64,000 bases of DNA from Haloterrigena gelatinilytica (GTDB lineage Archaea > Halobacteriota > Halobacteria > Halobacteriales > Natrialbaceae): NCBI RefSeq assembly GCF_013342145.1, contig NZ_JABUQZ010000001.1, forward strand, positions 4,092,001 to 4,156,000. Reading direction: 5' to 3'. Of this stretch, positions 1-7,814 are shown piece by piece. Under the pieces are notes generated by a model. That model saw only the letters and a program-made list of their open reading frames with translations. It had not been told where the DNA came from and made no database searches. Made by a program: the position numbers and the translations under genes. Every line of letters begins with the position of its first letter. Within the stretch, counting starts at the first letter, position 1.

Positions 1-340
1 CCGTGATGCGGGTCTCGTAGGTCTCGACGTCGATGTCCGGGTTCAACGCCGCGACGTAGTCGGCCGCGCTCTCGACCTTCGGGCGGCCGACGTCGGCGTC
101 GCCGTGGACGATCTGGCGCTGCAGGTTCGACCGCTCGACGACGTCGTCGTCGACGATCCCCAGGCGGCCGACCCCCGCCGCCGCGAGGTACTGGATCGCC
201 GGCGAGCCCAGACCGCCCGCCCCGACGACGAGGACGCTGGCCTCGAGCAGCCGTTGTTGGCCCTCGGGCCCGATCTCGTCCATGATGACGTGTCTCGAGT
301 AGCGATCGAGTTGGGTCGCATCGAGGCGCAGGTCGCTCAT
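1..340 (-). CDS. ubaA: UbaA/MoeB-type E1-like activating enzyme (N-terminal part, runs off window)
   Basis: The first 113 residues of a ThiF/HesA/MoeB family protein read leftward and leave the window. Visible motifs are the entry segment DRYSRHVIMDEIG (residues 12-24), the nucleotide-binding loop GAGGLGS (40-46) and the DxVERSNLQRQ segment (66-76) that carries the adenylation Arg. Members of this family adenylate the C-terminal glycine of ubiquitin-like or sulfur-carrier proteins; in haloarchaea the single enzyme UbaA serves both SAMP protein modification and sulfur transfer to molybdopterin and tRNA. The catalytic Cys and zinc Cys pairs lie outside the window. Family assignment is clear; the UbaA name rests on its being the usual haloarchaeal member. 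Confidence 0.88.
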   Translation of the reverse strand, partial: MSDLRLDATQLDRYSRHVIMDEIGPEGQQRLLEASVLVVGAGGLGSPAIQYLAAAGVGRLGIVDDDVVERSNLQRQIVHGDADVGRPKVESAADYVAALNPDIDVETYETRIT

Positions 341-484
341 GGGGGCTAGTTGGGCCGAGACCGAGAAAAGTCCGCGGGTCGTGCCGGTGGGGCTGGAACG
401 CCGGCGAGCCGATCGGAGCGGTCCCCGTCGTCGGGTCACCGATGGTGTTCGGCGTTCGAGGCAGATGTGGGGGCCAACCCAATC

Positions 485-491
485 GTTTAAT
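485..491 (+). promoter_or_regulatory. TATA box of the 516 zinc-finger gene
   Basis: TTTAATA is centred 28 bases before the ATG at 516, the spacing expected for an archaeal leaderless transcript. Confidence 0.55.
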
Positions 492-515
492 ACTGTGGCA
501 GCCATTGACACACTT

Positions 516-701
516 ATGGCAACCTCACCCAATGACGGCGGTGACGACGTCATCGACCAATTCCTCTCGGACCGCGGTCACACCGTAGAACGAGTCGGGT
601 GGGAGCAGGAGTATAACAAGAAGCAGTGCCCCGAGTGTGGCGGCCTGCACGACACGTCCGCTACGACCTGTACCGTCTGTGGGTGGGAACCGACGCCGTA
701 A
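516..701 (+). CDS. HVO_0416-family small zinc-finger protein
   Basis: A 61-residue acidic protein with two CxxC knuckles, Cys38/Cys41 (CPEC) and Cys52/Cys55 (CTVC), which should bind one zinc ion. The segment GHTVERVGWEQEYNKKQCPE is the recognisable core of a short haloarchaeal family named after HVO_0416 (recalled from memory). No function is known; such micro-proteins may bind nucleic acid or partner proteins. The start is fixed by a TATA box 28 bases upstream, giving a leaderless message, and a T-run follows the stop. An upstream in-frame ATG would give a longer protein but lies before the promoter. Confidence 0.85.
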   Translation: MATSPNDGGDDVIDQFLSDRGHTVERVGWEQEYNKKQCPECGGLHDTSATTCTVCGWEPTP

Positions 702-720
702 CGCGACTCCGCGTCGCTCG

Positions 721-726
721 TTTTTT
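721..726 (+). terminator. T6 terminator after the zinc-finger gene
   Basis: Six consecutive T bases lie 20 bases after the stop codon in otherwise GC-rich DNA, as in archaeal oligo-T termination. Confidence 0.4.
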
Positions 727-805
727 CGCGTCCGTCGAACCGAACGGAGCAGCGTTCGTCGGCCCAAAGACGGAGAGTTAGGCATCCGTCTGGCCGTAAT
801 TTCAA

Positions 806-850
806 CGCATAATATGCGATACAACTATAACGTATGGTTACCCTATAGTT
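806..850 (+). promoter_or_regulatory. Promoter with nested palindromes upstream of the 862 gene
   Basis: An AT-rich block contains a perfect 13-base palindrome CGCATAATATGCG (806-818) and an inverted repeat AACTATA (823-829) / TATAGTT (844-850). The second repeat overlaps the best TATA candidate (CTATAA), so a repressor bound here would occlude the promoter. The repeats are seen; regulator binding is inference. Confidence 0.45.
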
Positions 851-861
851 CGCTGAGAACA

Positions 862-1020
862 ATGCCGGAATGCCAGAACTGCGGCGCGTTCGTAACGGAT
901 GCCTACGCACGCGTGTTCACGCCGCGCGACGTCGACGATCCGCGGGTCTGTCCCGACTGTCAGGACAAGATCCGCGACGGAGCCGACGTGCGAACCGCCC
1001 GCTCCCCGCGGAACCCCTAA
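862..1020 (+). CDS. DUF7563-like small zinc-ribbon protein
   Basis: A 52-residue protein beginning MPECQNCGAFVTDAYARVF, with Cys4/Cys7 and Cys30/Cys33 forming two CxxC knuckles. Its length and sequence fit a short haloarchaeal family that I recall as DUF7563 (number not verified). It probably binds one zinc; no activity is known. It stands alone, with its own palindrome-rich promoter upstream and a T5 run (1062-1066) after the stop. It has the same paired-knuckle design as the neighbouring 61-residue protein but no other similarity to it. Confidence 0.8.
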   Translation: MPECQNCGAFVTDAYARVFTPRDVDDPRVCPDCQDKIRDGADVRTARSPRNP

Positions 1021-1083
1021 CCGTCGGTACCGATCCGTTTCCGTCGTCGAACGGCCGTCGATTTTTGCCGACGAAAACCCACG

Positions 1084-1114
1084 TGACTTATGGGTATTGC
1101 GACCCTGAACAGGG
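1084..1114 (+). promoter_or_regulatory. Promoter of the UvrD-like helicase with palindrome at the start site
   Basis: CTTATGG (from about 1086) is a TATA candidate about 28 bases before the ATG at 1118. A perfect 12-base palindrome CCCTGAACAGGG (1103-1114) covers the expected transcription start, a position suited to a repressor. Confidence 0.4.
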
Positions 1115-1117
1115 ATA

Positions 1118-2992
1118 ATGGCTACCACGGAGACGAAGGTGACCCGGTTGTTCGGTGGTCCGGGCAGCGGGAAGACTACTGCCCTGCTCGACCACGTCGA
1201 AGAGATCCTCGAGGAGGAGGGTGTAACCTTCCGGGATATCCTCGTCGTCTCGTACACGCGAGCGGCAGCACAGGAGGTTCGCGAGCGGCTGGCCGAGCGA
1301 CTCGGCGAGAGTCCCCGCGCACTGCAGGGCAACGTCTGTACGATGCACGCGAAGGCCTACGAGCTGCTGGACCTCTCCCGAAGCGACGTCATCGGCGAGT
1401 CCGACAAGGAGGAGTTCTGCGAGGAGTACGGCATCGAGTACGAGGACGAGTACTCGGGCGCCGGTCGCCGAACCGCCCGATCGACGACGATCGGGAACAA
1501 GGTCATCGCGACCAGCCAGTGGCTCCAGCGGACCCGCCGGGACGTCACCGACTGGTACGACGTCCCCTTCCAGTGGAACGACGAAGAAGTGCGACTGCCG
1601 CCCGAAATCGACCCGAACGCCCAGGAGGGCAACAAGTACACCCCGACCTGGCCCAGCGACGACGATCGAATCGACGTTCCCGAGGCGATCCGCGCCTGGC
1701 GCTCCTACAAGGGCGAGGAGGGCAAGATCGGCTTCGCGGACATGCTCGAGCGGGTCGCACAGCGCTCCCTGCTGCCGAACGTCGACTTCCTGGTGATCGA
1801 CGAGTTCCAGGACATCACCACGCTGCAGTACGACGTCTACGAGGAGTGGAAACCCCACATGCGGCAGGTGCTGATCGCCGGCGACGACGACCAGGTCGTC
1901 TACTCCTGGCAGGGCGCCGACCCCGCGCTCTTGCTCGACGAGCAGGTCGACGAGGACGTCATTCTCCCTAACTCCTACCGACTCCCCTCGAACGTCCTCA
2001 ACGCGGTCAACAAGGAGATCCGTCACATCGAGACCCGACAGGACAAGGACCTCAAGCCCCGCAAGGAGGGCGGCGCCGTCGAGGCGCGAGCGAACGCGTC
2101 GATGCTCGACGTCGTCCGGAACGTCCGGCGGACGCTCGATCAGACCGACGGCACCGTCATGATCCTGTTCCGGGCGCGCTACCAGATGTTCCAGTTCATC
2201 GACGAGTTCATCACCGAGGGCGTGCCGTTCACGTCGCTGACCGACCAGCGGATGTGGACCGACCGGCTCACCCAGTACGTCCGCGCCGTCGAAGCCATCG
2301 ACGAAGGCAGGGACGTCACCGGTCTGCAGGCTCGGCGGCTCGCCGACATGCTCCAGGAGTCGGCGTTCGGGACCAACGAGCGCGACGACCTCTTCGACAC
2401 CATCGACGACCGCCAGGAGGAGGCCGGCATCGACGACTTAGCGGAGCTCATGATCCCCGCCGACGTCGTCGCGGACCACGTGCCGTTCATGCCCGGCCCC
2501 GCGTCGGCGGCTGACATGGTCCGGAAGGTGACTAACTTCCAGAAGAAGAGCGTCCGCTCGTACTTCGCGATCGGCGAGTACCTCGGGATGGAGACCGACC
2601 GCGTCCGCGTCGGCACCATCCACTCCGCGAAGGGTCGCGAGGCCGACCACGTCATCGTCGGCACCGACCTCACCGAGAAGGTCGTCGAGCAGATGGTCGC
2701 GACCGTCGACGACCCCGAGGACGTCCCCGGCTGCGAGGAGTTCACCAAGAACACGTCGCCGGTCCCCGTCCTGACCGACAACGAACGCCGCGTCTTCTAC
2801 GTCGGCATGTCCCGGGCCCGGGAACGGCTCGTCCTCCTCGAGAACTTAGTCGACGGCGCGCCGACGCTGCCGATCGACGTCCTGCTCAACAACCGGCTGA
2901 CCGATATGCCCCTCGAGGACCTGATCGAGCAGGCCCAGCAGCCCCAGGACGCCGAGTCCGACGACAACGAGGTCGAAGCCGAAGCGCCGTGA
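1118..2992 (+). CDS. UvrD/Rep-family SF1 ATP-dependent DNA helicase
   Basis: A 624-residue superfamily 1A helicase with every hallmark motif: Walker A GGPGSGKTT (13-21), motif Ia VSYTRAAAQEVRERL, motif II VIDEFQDIT, motif III GDDDQVVYSWQGADP, motif IV LPNSYRLPSNVL, motif V GTIHSAKGREADHVIV and motif VI VFYVGMSRARERL. It should be a 3'-5' ATP-driven DNA translocase acting in repair or restart. There is no nuclease domain; the last 30 residues are acidic. The gene overlaps the next one by GTGA, so the two are translationally coupled. It differs from the longer helicase at 58003, which has a C-terminal nuclease. Confidence 0.95.
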   Translation: MATTETKVTRLFGGPGSGKTTALLDHVEEILEEEGVTFRDILVVSYTRAAAQEVRERLAERLGESPRALQGNVCTMHAKAYELLDLSRSDVIGESDKEEFCEEYGIEYEDEYSGAGRRTARSTTIGNKVIATSQWLQRTRRDVTDWYDVPFQWNDEEVRLPPEIDPNAQEGNKYTPTWPSDDDRIDVPEAIRAWRSYKGEEGKIGFADMLERVAQRSLLPNVDFLVIDEFQDITTLQYDVYEEWKPHMRQVLIAGDDDQVVYSWQGADPALLLDEQVDEDVILPNSYRLPSNVLNAVNKEIRHIETRQDKDLKPRKEGGAVEARANASMLDVVRNVRRTLDQTDGTVMILFRARYQMFQFIDEFITEGVPFTSLTDQRMWTDRLTQYVRAVEAIDEGRDVTGLQARRLADMLQESAFGTNERDDLFDTIDDRQEEAGIDDLAELMIPADVVADHVPFMPGPASAADMVRKVTNFQKKSVRSYFAIGEYLGMETDRVRVGTIHSAKGREADHVIVGTDLTEKVVEQMVATVDDPEDVPGCEEFTKNTSPVPVLTDNERRVFYVGMSRARERLVLLENLVDGAPTLPIDVLLNNRLTDMPLEDLIEQAQQPQDAESDDNEVEAEAP

Positions 2993-4206
2993 CCGACGCC
3001 GACTCGACCGCGAACGACGCGGTCGACACTGCCGCACCCGTCGACAGCGTCGCCGAACGCCTCGAGTCGCGTCTCGCCGACGCCCTCGAGCGCCGCGACG
3101 CCGTCGCGTTCGTTCACGTCGGGTTTCCGCGCGATCCGGGGCTCCGGTACTGTCAGGTGGCGCTCGAGGAGCTCGAAAAAATCGAAGACCAGCCGCCGGC
3201 TGAGCGGAATCAACTGCTCTCGGCCGTCGCGTTCGAGGGTGACGCCCGCGAGTGGCACGCGGCCACGGCCGCCGACGCGTCGACCCATCCCGCTCGAGCG
3301 CTCGCCTCGCAACTGGCCGATCGCGTCACTGGCGGGACGGTTCTGACGCCGGCGCGGCTCCCCCACGACGCCGCGCTCTACCTCGAGGAAGCCGGCTTCG
3401 AACCGGCCTCGACGGACGTCCTCGAACGCGCTCGCGCGGCGAAGACGCCGGCCGAACGCGAGCGGATCGCCGCCGCCCAGACCGCCGCGGGCGCCGGCAT
3501 CCGTCGAGGGGCCGCACTGCTCGCGGACGCGACGATCGAGGACGGCCACCTCGTGGCCGACGGCGACGCCGTGACTCCGTCCCGGCTCCGGACGGCGATC
3601 GACGAGGGCGTCGTGGCAGCGGGTGCGTTTCCCGCGAGCAACACCGTCGTCAATCCCGATCCCGGGCACGCGCCCTCGAGTCGCGACGCGACCGTCGCCG
3701 CTGGCGGCGCCGACGCGGCCGACGAACCGCTCCGCCCCGCCGAGCCGATCGTCCTCGAGACGGCGCCCCGCGGTCCGGGCGGCTATCACGGGGGGCTCGT
3801 CCGCACGCTCGTCGTCGACGGCGACGGCGGTCGGGAGCGGCGGGCCCACGTCGGCGCGACCCAGTCGTTTCGCTCCGCGGCGGCGATGCTGACCGCCGAC
3901 GCCGAATCGGTCACCGCCGTCGAGGCCGATCTCGAGGCCGAGGTCCGCGCGTTCGGCTTCGAGGACCCAGACGCCGTCGCGACGCGGGTCGGCGGCATCG
4001 GGCTCGAGCCTCGCGAGCGACCGCTCGCGGGCGGGGACGAGATCGAGCCCGGGAGCGTCGTGCGACTCGAGTCGGCGGTGCGGGTCGAGGGGGACCAATG
4101 GCTGCGGATCGCCGACCTCCTCGCGAAAGGCGACCCCGGGGAGCGAGCGACCTATCTGACGGCGCCATCCCGCTCGCTCGAGCCGCGGGCGTTGCTCGAG
4201 GAGTAG
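2989..4206 (+). CDS. M24-family (Xaa-Pro aminopeptidase-like) protein with degenerate metal site
   Basis: A 405-residue protein with a pita-bread fold C-terminal half (about residues 150-380). The diagnostic segment normally reading GHGIGLxxHE is here VGGIGLEPRER, so both histidines are missing, and the segment that should carry two metal Asp ligands reads ETAPRGPGGYHGGLVRT, with no Asp. Only a late Glu (VRLESAVRVEG) remains. The fold assignment is therefore good but aminopeptidase activity is doubtful; it may bind peptides or act structurally. Start is a GTG overlapping the helicase stop (GTGA), so it is made together with that helicase. No frameshift is seen. Confidence 0.75.
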   Translation: MTDADSTANDAVDTAAPVDSVAERLESRLADALERRDAVAFVHVGFPRDPGLRYCQVALEELEKIEDQPPAERNQLLSAVAFEGDAREWHAATAADASTHPARALASQLADRVTGGTVLTPARLPHDAALYLEEAGFEPASTDVLERARAAKTPAERERIAAAQTAAGAGIRRGAALLADATIEDGHLVADGDAVTPSRLRTAIDEGVVAAGAFPASNTVVNPDPGHAPSSRDATVAAGGADAADEPLRPAEPIVLETAPRGPGGYHGGLVRTLVVDGDGGRERRAHVGATQSFRSAAAMLTADAESVTAVEADLEAEVRAFGFEDPDAVATRVGGIGLEPRERPLAGGDEIEPGSVVRLESAVRVEGDQWLRIADLLAKGDPGERATYLTAPSRSLEPRALLEE

Positions 4207-4221
4207 CGGCCACCGGCGCGC

Positions 4222-4374
4222 TCAGTGGGTATCGTTGGAGTCGGTTATCGAGCGCTCGTCGGTCGCGTCGCCGTCTGCGTCCGCTTCGGAACTAGTTACT
4301 CGAGCGTAAACGCTCAGGACGCCCTCGACTACGAAGTTGACGGCGTGAATAAGTCCGAGAACGAGGTCCGACAT
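4222..4374 (-). CDS. Small hypothetical protein (50 aa)
   Basis: A 50-residue ORF starting MSDLVLGLIHAVNFVVEGVL, with a hydrophobic first 25 residues and an acidic, Ser/Thr-rich tail. It fits exactly between its neighbours, has haloarchaeal composition and a normal ATG start. I do not recognise the family. It could be a peripheral or single-span membrane micro-protein. It lies downstream of the 94-residue membrane protein on the same strand, 49 bases away, so the two may be cotranscribed. Confidence 0.5.
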   Translation of the reverse strand: MSDLVLGLIHAVNFVVEGVLSVYARVTSSEADADGDATDERSITDSNDTH

Positions 4375-4423
4375 CTATCGGTCCGATAGTCGCTCCAGCG
4401 GAATAACTGTTGATATATGAACA

Positions 4424-4708
4424 CTACTTCCGTTCGTCCTCGGGAGTCACGTCCACGATATCGCGGTCCTCGTCCTCGGATTCCGGTTCGCTGACGACCG
4501 ATCCGACGACTCGTTTGGCGGCCAGTTCGGGGAGGTCCGACGGCGTCGTCATGTGATGCTGGATGACGACGAGCAACACCGCGAGGGTGACCAGGATCGC
4601 GCCGACGAGCGTGTTCCCGTCGATCAGGAACTGGATTCCGGCCATGGCGGCGGGAAGCGCGAAGACGAGCGTCCCCGCGAGTTTGATCGTGTCGATGATA
4701 CCGGCCAT
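4424..4708 (-). CDS. Small membrane protein, DUF7533-like (94 aa)
   Basis: A 94-residue protein with two N-terminal membrane segments (about 7-28 and 33-52), then the cytoplasmic-looking motif HHMTTPSDLPELAAKRVVG and an acidic tail. The arrangement matches a short haloarchaeal family that I recall as DUF7533 (name unverified). Function unknown. It is divergent from riboflavin synthase and followed by the 50-residue ORF. Confidence 0.65.
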   Translation of the reverse strand: MAGIIDTIKLAGTLVFALPAAMAGIQFLIDGNTLVGAILVTLAVLLVVIQHHMTTPSDLPELAAKRVVGSVVSEPESEDEDRDIVDVTPEDERK

Positions 4709-4842
4709 TACCCCGGCGTACGCGCGATGCGGTCAAAAGCGCGGCGACTCCGTCACCGCCGTCGGCGACCCTCGAGTCGCCACAGAACTGGAACGAGTTC
4801 CGAGTTCGGAACGGCTTTACCCGTCGACTCGGACCTTCGAGT

Positions 4843-5496
4843 ATGTTCACGGGAATCGTCGAGGAGACCGGCGAGATCGTCGCCCGCGAGCGGACCGACG
4901 ACGGCCTCCGGCTCCGCATCGGCGCCGACGCGGTCGCGACGGGCCTCGAGCACGGCCAGAGCATCAGCGTCAGCGGCGTCTGCCTGACGGTCGAACGCTT
5001 CGAGACGGGCGCGTGGTTCGAGGTCTTCCTTGCGACCGAGACGGTCGAGCGGACCTATCTGGGGACTCTCGAGGAGGGAGATATCGTCAACCTCGAGCGA
5101 GCGATGCCGGCCGACGGCCGGTTCGACGGCCACGTCGTCCAGGGCCACGTCGACGCGGTCGCGACGGTGACGGAAATCGAGTCCGTGGAAGAGGACTGGT
5201 TCTTCGAGTTCGAACTGCCCGAGGGGTACGCGAAGTACGTCGTCGAGAAGGGATCGATCACGCTCGACGGGATCAGTCTCACCGTCGCCGATCTAGACGA
5301 AGGCGTTGCGTCTTCGACGCAACGAGACCGAGGCGGTGAAACCGCCGAGGCCGCGGGACGGGTGACCGTCGCCATCATCCCGACGACCTACGACCTCACG
5401 ACGCTCTCCGAGAAGTCGGTCGGCGATCGGGTCCACCTCGAGGTCGACGTCCTCGCGAAGTACGTCGAACGGCTGCTCGAGGCCCGGTTCGAGTAA
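4843..5496 (+). CDS. ribE: Riboflavin synthase alpha-type
   Basis: A 217-residue enzyme of two lumazine-binding domains that dismutates two 6,7-dimethyl-8-ribityllumazine molecules into riboflavin and a pyrimidinedione. The N-terminus MFTGIVEETGEI and the repeated lumazine-binding signatures (SVSGVCLTV in domain 1, SITLDGISLTV in domain 2) are diagnostic. The start ATG is the family start. Odd feature: after SLTVADLDEG about 18-20 extra residues (ASSTQRDRGGETAE region) precede the conserved VTVAIIPTTY; the DNA of this insert is made of two perfect hairpins (5304-5346). The frame is kept, so the enzyme is presumably active with a longer loop. Confidence 0.95.
   Translation: MFTGIVEETGEIVARERTDDGLRLRIGADAVATGLEHGQSISVSGVCLTVERFETGAWFEVFLATETVERTYLGTLEEGDIVNLERAMPADGRFDGHVVQGHVDAVATVTEIESVEEDWFFEFELPEGYAKYVVEKGSITLDGISLTVADLDEGVASSTQRDRGGETAEAAGRVTVAIIPTTYDLTTLSEKSVGDRVHLEVDVLAKYVERLLEARFE
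5304..5346. repeat. Palindromic in-frame insertion inside riboflavin synthase
   Basis: Two hairpins lie back to back: CGTTGCGTC / GACGCAACG with a TTC loop (9-base-pair stem, 5304-5324) and GGCGGT / ACCGCC with a GAA loop (5332-5346). They coincide with extra residues absent from typical riboflavin synthases. This looks like a small mobile palindromic repeat inserted without breaking the frame. Confidence 0.6.
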
Positions 5497-5605
5497 CGAA
5501 TTCGGCGACGGCTCTCATCGCAAGGAGCCCCCACAATTCCTCGTATCCAGCGTCGATCTACTGATCGAGTTCTGTTCGGAACCGGTCGAACGAAGCTCCG
5601 AGCGA

Positions 5606-6391
5606 TTAGCTCCGCAACAGCCCGCCGTCGATCGGCACCGAAGCGCCGTTGACGAAACTCCCGCGGGGACTCGAGAGCAGCGCCACGACGTCGCCCAGTT
5701 CGCGGGGCTCGCCGAGGCGGTCCATCGGGATGTCGCTCGACATGTCCGCCAGCCCCTCCTCGTAGTCCTCGTAGACGCCGCGCTCGATGTTCGCCTCGAT
5801 GAGTTCCTCGATGCGGGGCGTCTCGATCGTTCCCGGGAGGACCGCGTTCGCACGGATCTCGGGCGCGAACTCCCGCGAGACGGTCTTGACGAGGCCGATC
5901 ACGCCGCGGCGAACGGAGTTCGACAGCAGGAGCCCGTCGGACACCTCGCGGACCGTCCGGGACGTGATGCAGGTGATCGTGCCGTAGTCGGACTCGAGGA
6001 GGTGCTCGTGGGCGTTCTCGATCGTCCAGACGACGCTCATCACCAGCAGATCGTAGGCCTGGTACCAGTCCTGTTCGTCGGTCTCGAGGAAGGTGGTGCT
6101 CGGCGGACCGCCCGAGGAGGTGACGAGGTGGTCGATCCCGCCGAAGGCGTCGGCCGTCTCGCTGACGAGGTGGGAGACCTCGTCGGGATCCGTGAGGTCG
6201 GTCGGCGTCGCCCGGACCTCGCCGTCGCCCACCTCGGCGAGTTCCTCGCGGGCTTCCTCGAGTCGCTCCTCGTCGCGGCCGCAGATCATCACGTTCGCGC
6301 CCTCCTCGGCGAGGGCCTCGGCGCTCGCGAAGCCGAGCCCGCTCGAGGAGGCCGTCACCAGTGCGCTGTTCCCGTCGAGTTCGAGGTCCAT
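5606..6391 (-). CDS. Short-chain dehydrogenase/reductase-family protein, atypical active site
   Basis: A 261-residue Rossmann-fold protein. The cofactor loop reads TASSSGLGFA (normally TGxxxGxG) and CGRDEERLEEA suggests NADP(H) use. Where classical members have YxxxK, this one has LSNSVRRGVIGLVKTVSREF, so the Tyr and Lys are absent; the downstream NAVLPGTIETPR segment is normal. It belongs to a recognisable SDR subgroup with an LSN.(V/L)R segment, whose activity is uncertain. I chose the ATG at 6391 (MDLELDGNSALVTASS) because the Rossmann strand begins there; an upstream ATG adds nine non-conserved residues. No substrate can be assigned from context. Confidence 0.8.
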   Translation of the reverse strand: MDLELDGNSALVTASSSGLGFASAEALAEEGANVMICGRDEERLEEAREELAEVGDGEVRATPTDLTDPDEVSHLVSETADAFGGIDHLVTSSGGPPSTTFLETDEQDWYQAYDLLVMSVVWTIENAHEHLLESDYGTITCITSRTVREVSDGLLLSNSVRRGVIGLVKTVSREFAPEIRANAVLPGTIETPRIEELIEANIERGVYEDYEEGLADMSSDIPMDRLGEPRELGDVVALLSSPRGSFVNGASVPIDGGLLRS

Positions 6392-6485
6392 GCGCGTGTC
6401 AACGGCCACGGGGTACAAAATCCCGGTGTCAGTGGCAAGGGAGCCACGAGAAGTCAGTCGTGGCGCGACGGGGTCGGCCGGCCGT

Positions 6486-7814
6486 TCAGTCCGCGCCCAG
6501 CCGCTCGAAGTAGATCGCCCGTCGCTCGTCGGCCGCGGGCGTCGTGACCAGCGAGACGGCGACGGTGACGAGCAGCCCGACGCCCATGCCGACGATGCCG
6601 GCCGTCCAGCCCATGTACGTGCCCCGGAGCACCAGCGTGAGGAGGCCGATCAGGAGCGGGATCAGCTCGCCGAGTATCGGGACGATCGTCATGAACTCGA
6701 GGGCGGCGACGATCGGCTCGAGGAAGAGGTTGCCGAGGTAGAACGCCTGGCTGAGCAGGATTCCGGCGGTGATGCCGGTCCGCGTCGTCCGACGCCAGTA
6801 GAGGGCCACGAGCACGGGCAGGGCGAGTTGCGCGAAGCCGCTGAAGGCCGCGTCGCCGAGTTCGAACAGCGTCCCGGGCGTGACCAGACTCGCGACGAAC
6901 GCGGTGCTGGCGAAGATCACGACGCCGGAACGCGCGAGGAAGTCTTCGCGGCGCTCCGAGATAGAGCGGTCGACGAACGGACGGTAGAGGTCTCGCGTGA
7001 AGTACGACGACCCCGACAGCAGCATCGAGTCCGAAGAGGACATCATCGCGGCCATCGCGCCGGCGATGACCAGCGCGGCGAACCAGGTCGGCGTGTACGC
7101 CGCGAGGACGGCCGGGAGGACGTTTTCGCCCTCGGGGACCGCCACCTCGAGGCCGGCGGCCCACGCGCCGAGCATGAACGAGGGGACGAACAGCAGGACG
7201 CAGAGGATCGGCCACAGCGCGAAGGAGCGCTTGAGCACCGTCTTCGAGCCGGCGGCGAAGAACCGCTGGTTGACCTGCGGGAACATCGCGACCCCGAAGC
7301 CGATCGTGATCGCCGTCGAGAGCATCCACTGTGGCGTGTAGTAGTCGCTGCCCAGCGAGAGGAAGTCGGCGGTCGCTGCCGTCGAGGCGACGGCCTCGGT
7401 CGCGGCGCCGGGACCGCCGACGGCGGATAGCACCCAGATCGTCGCGACCCAGGTGGTAACGAGCATGAACGCGCCCTGCAAGGTGTCGGTCCAGGCGATC
7501 CCGCGCATTCCGGCGACGACGACGTAGAGGATCATGAACGCGGTGATCAGTCCCGCGCCGGCGGCGTAGGGGATCGCGCCTTCGGTCAGCGACTGCAACG
7601 CGGTCCCGGCGCCGACCTGCTGGAGCATCACGTACGGGAAGAGGTACAACAAACTGATGCCGGCGATCAGCCCGCGGAGTCGCTTCGAGCCGAATCGATC
7701 GCCGAGCATCTCGCCAGATGAAGTCCGGTCGGTCATGCGGTAGGCGACCAGCCCGACGGCCAGCGCCAGTAGCAGGTAGCCGACGATGATCCCCAACTGT
7801 AAGGCGACGCTCAC
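6486..7814 (-). CDS. Sodium:solute symporter family permease
   Basis: A 442-residue integral membrane protein with about 12-13 hydrophobic helices and SSS-family features (LRGLIAGISLLYLFPYVMLQ, GMRGIAWTDTLQGAFM, MMSSSDSMLLSGSSYFTRDLY). Members use the sodium gradient to import organic solutes. The GTG start overlaps the stop of the upstream DUF3311 gene (GTGA), the common arrangement for this transporter class, where the small protein appears to be an accessory subunit. The substrate is not deducible; relatives carry carboxylates, pantothenate or amino acids. Confidence 0.9.
   Translation of the reverse strand: MSVALQLGIIVGYLLLALAVGLVAYRMTDRTSSGEMLGDRFGSKRLRGLIAGISLLYLFPYVMLQQVGAGTALQSLTEGAIPYAAGAGLITAFMILYVVVAGMRGIAWTDTLQGAFMLVTTWVATIWVLSAVGGPGAATEAVASTAATADFLSLGSDYYTPQWMLSTAITIGFGVAMFPQVNQRFFAAGSKTVLKRSFALWPILCVLLFVPSFMLGAWAAGLEVAVPEGENVLPAVLAAYTPTWFAALVIAGAMAAMMSSSDSMLLSGSSYFTRDLYRPFVDRSISERREDFLARSGVVIFASTAFVASLVTPGTLFELGDAAFSGFAQLALPVLVALYWRRTTRTGITAGILLSQAFYLGNLFLEPIVAALEFMTIVPILGELIPLLIGLLTLVLRGTYMGWTAGIVGMGVGLLVTVAVSLVTTPAADERRAIYFERLGAD

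Noticed and set aside
4709-4842. FMN riboswitch before riboflavin synthase
   Set aside because: No RFN-element segments are visible and the gap has plain haloarchaeal composition.
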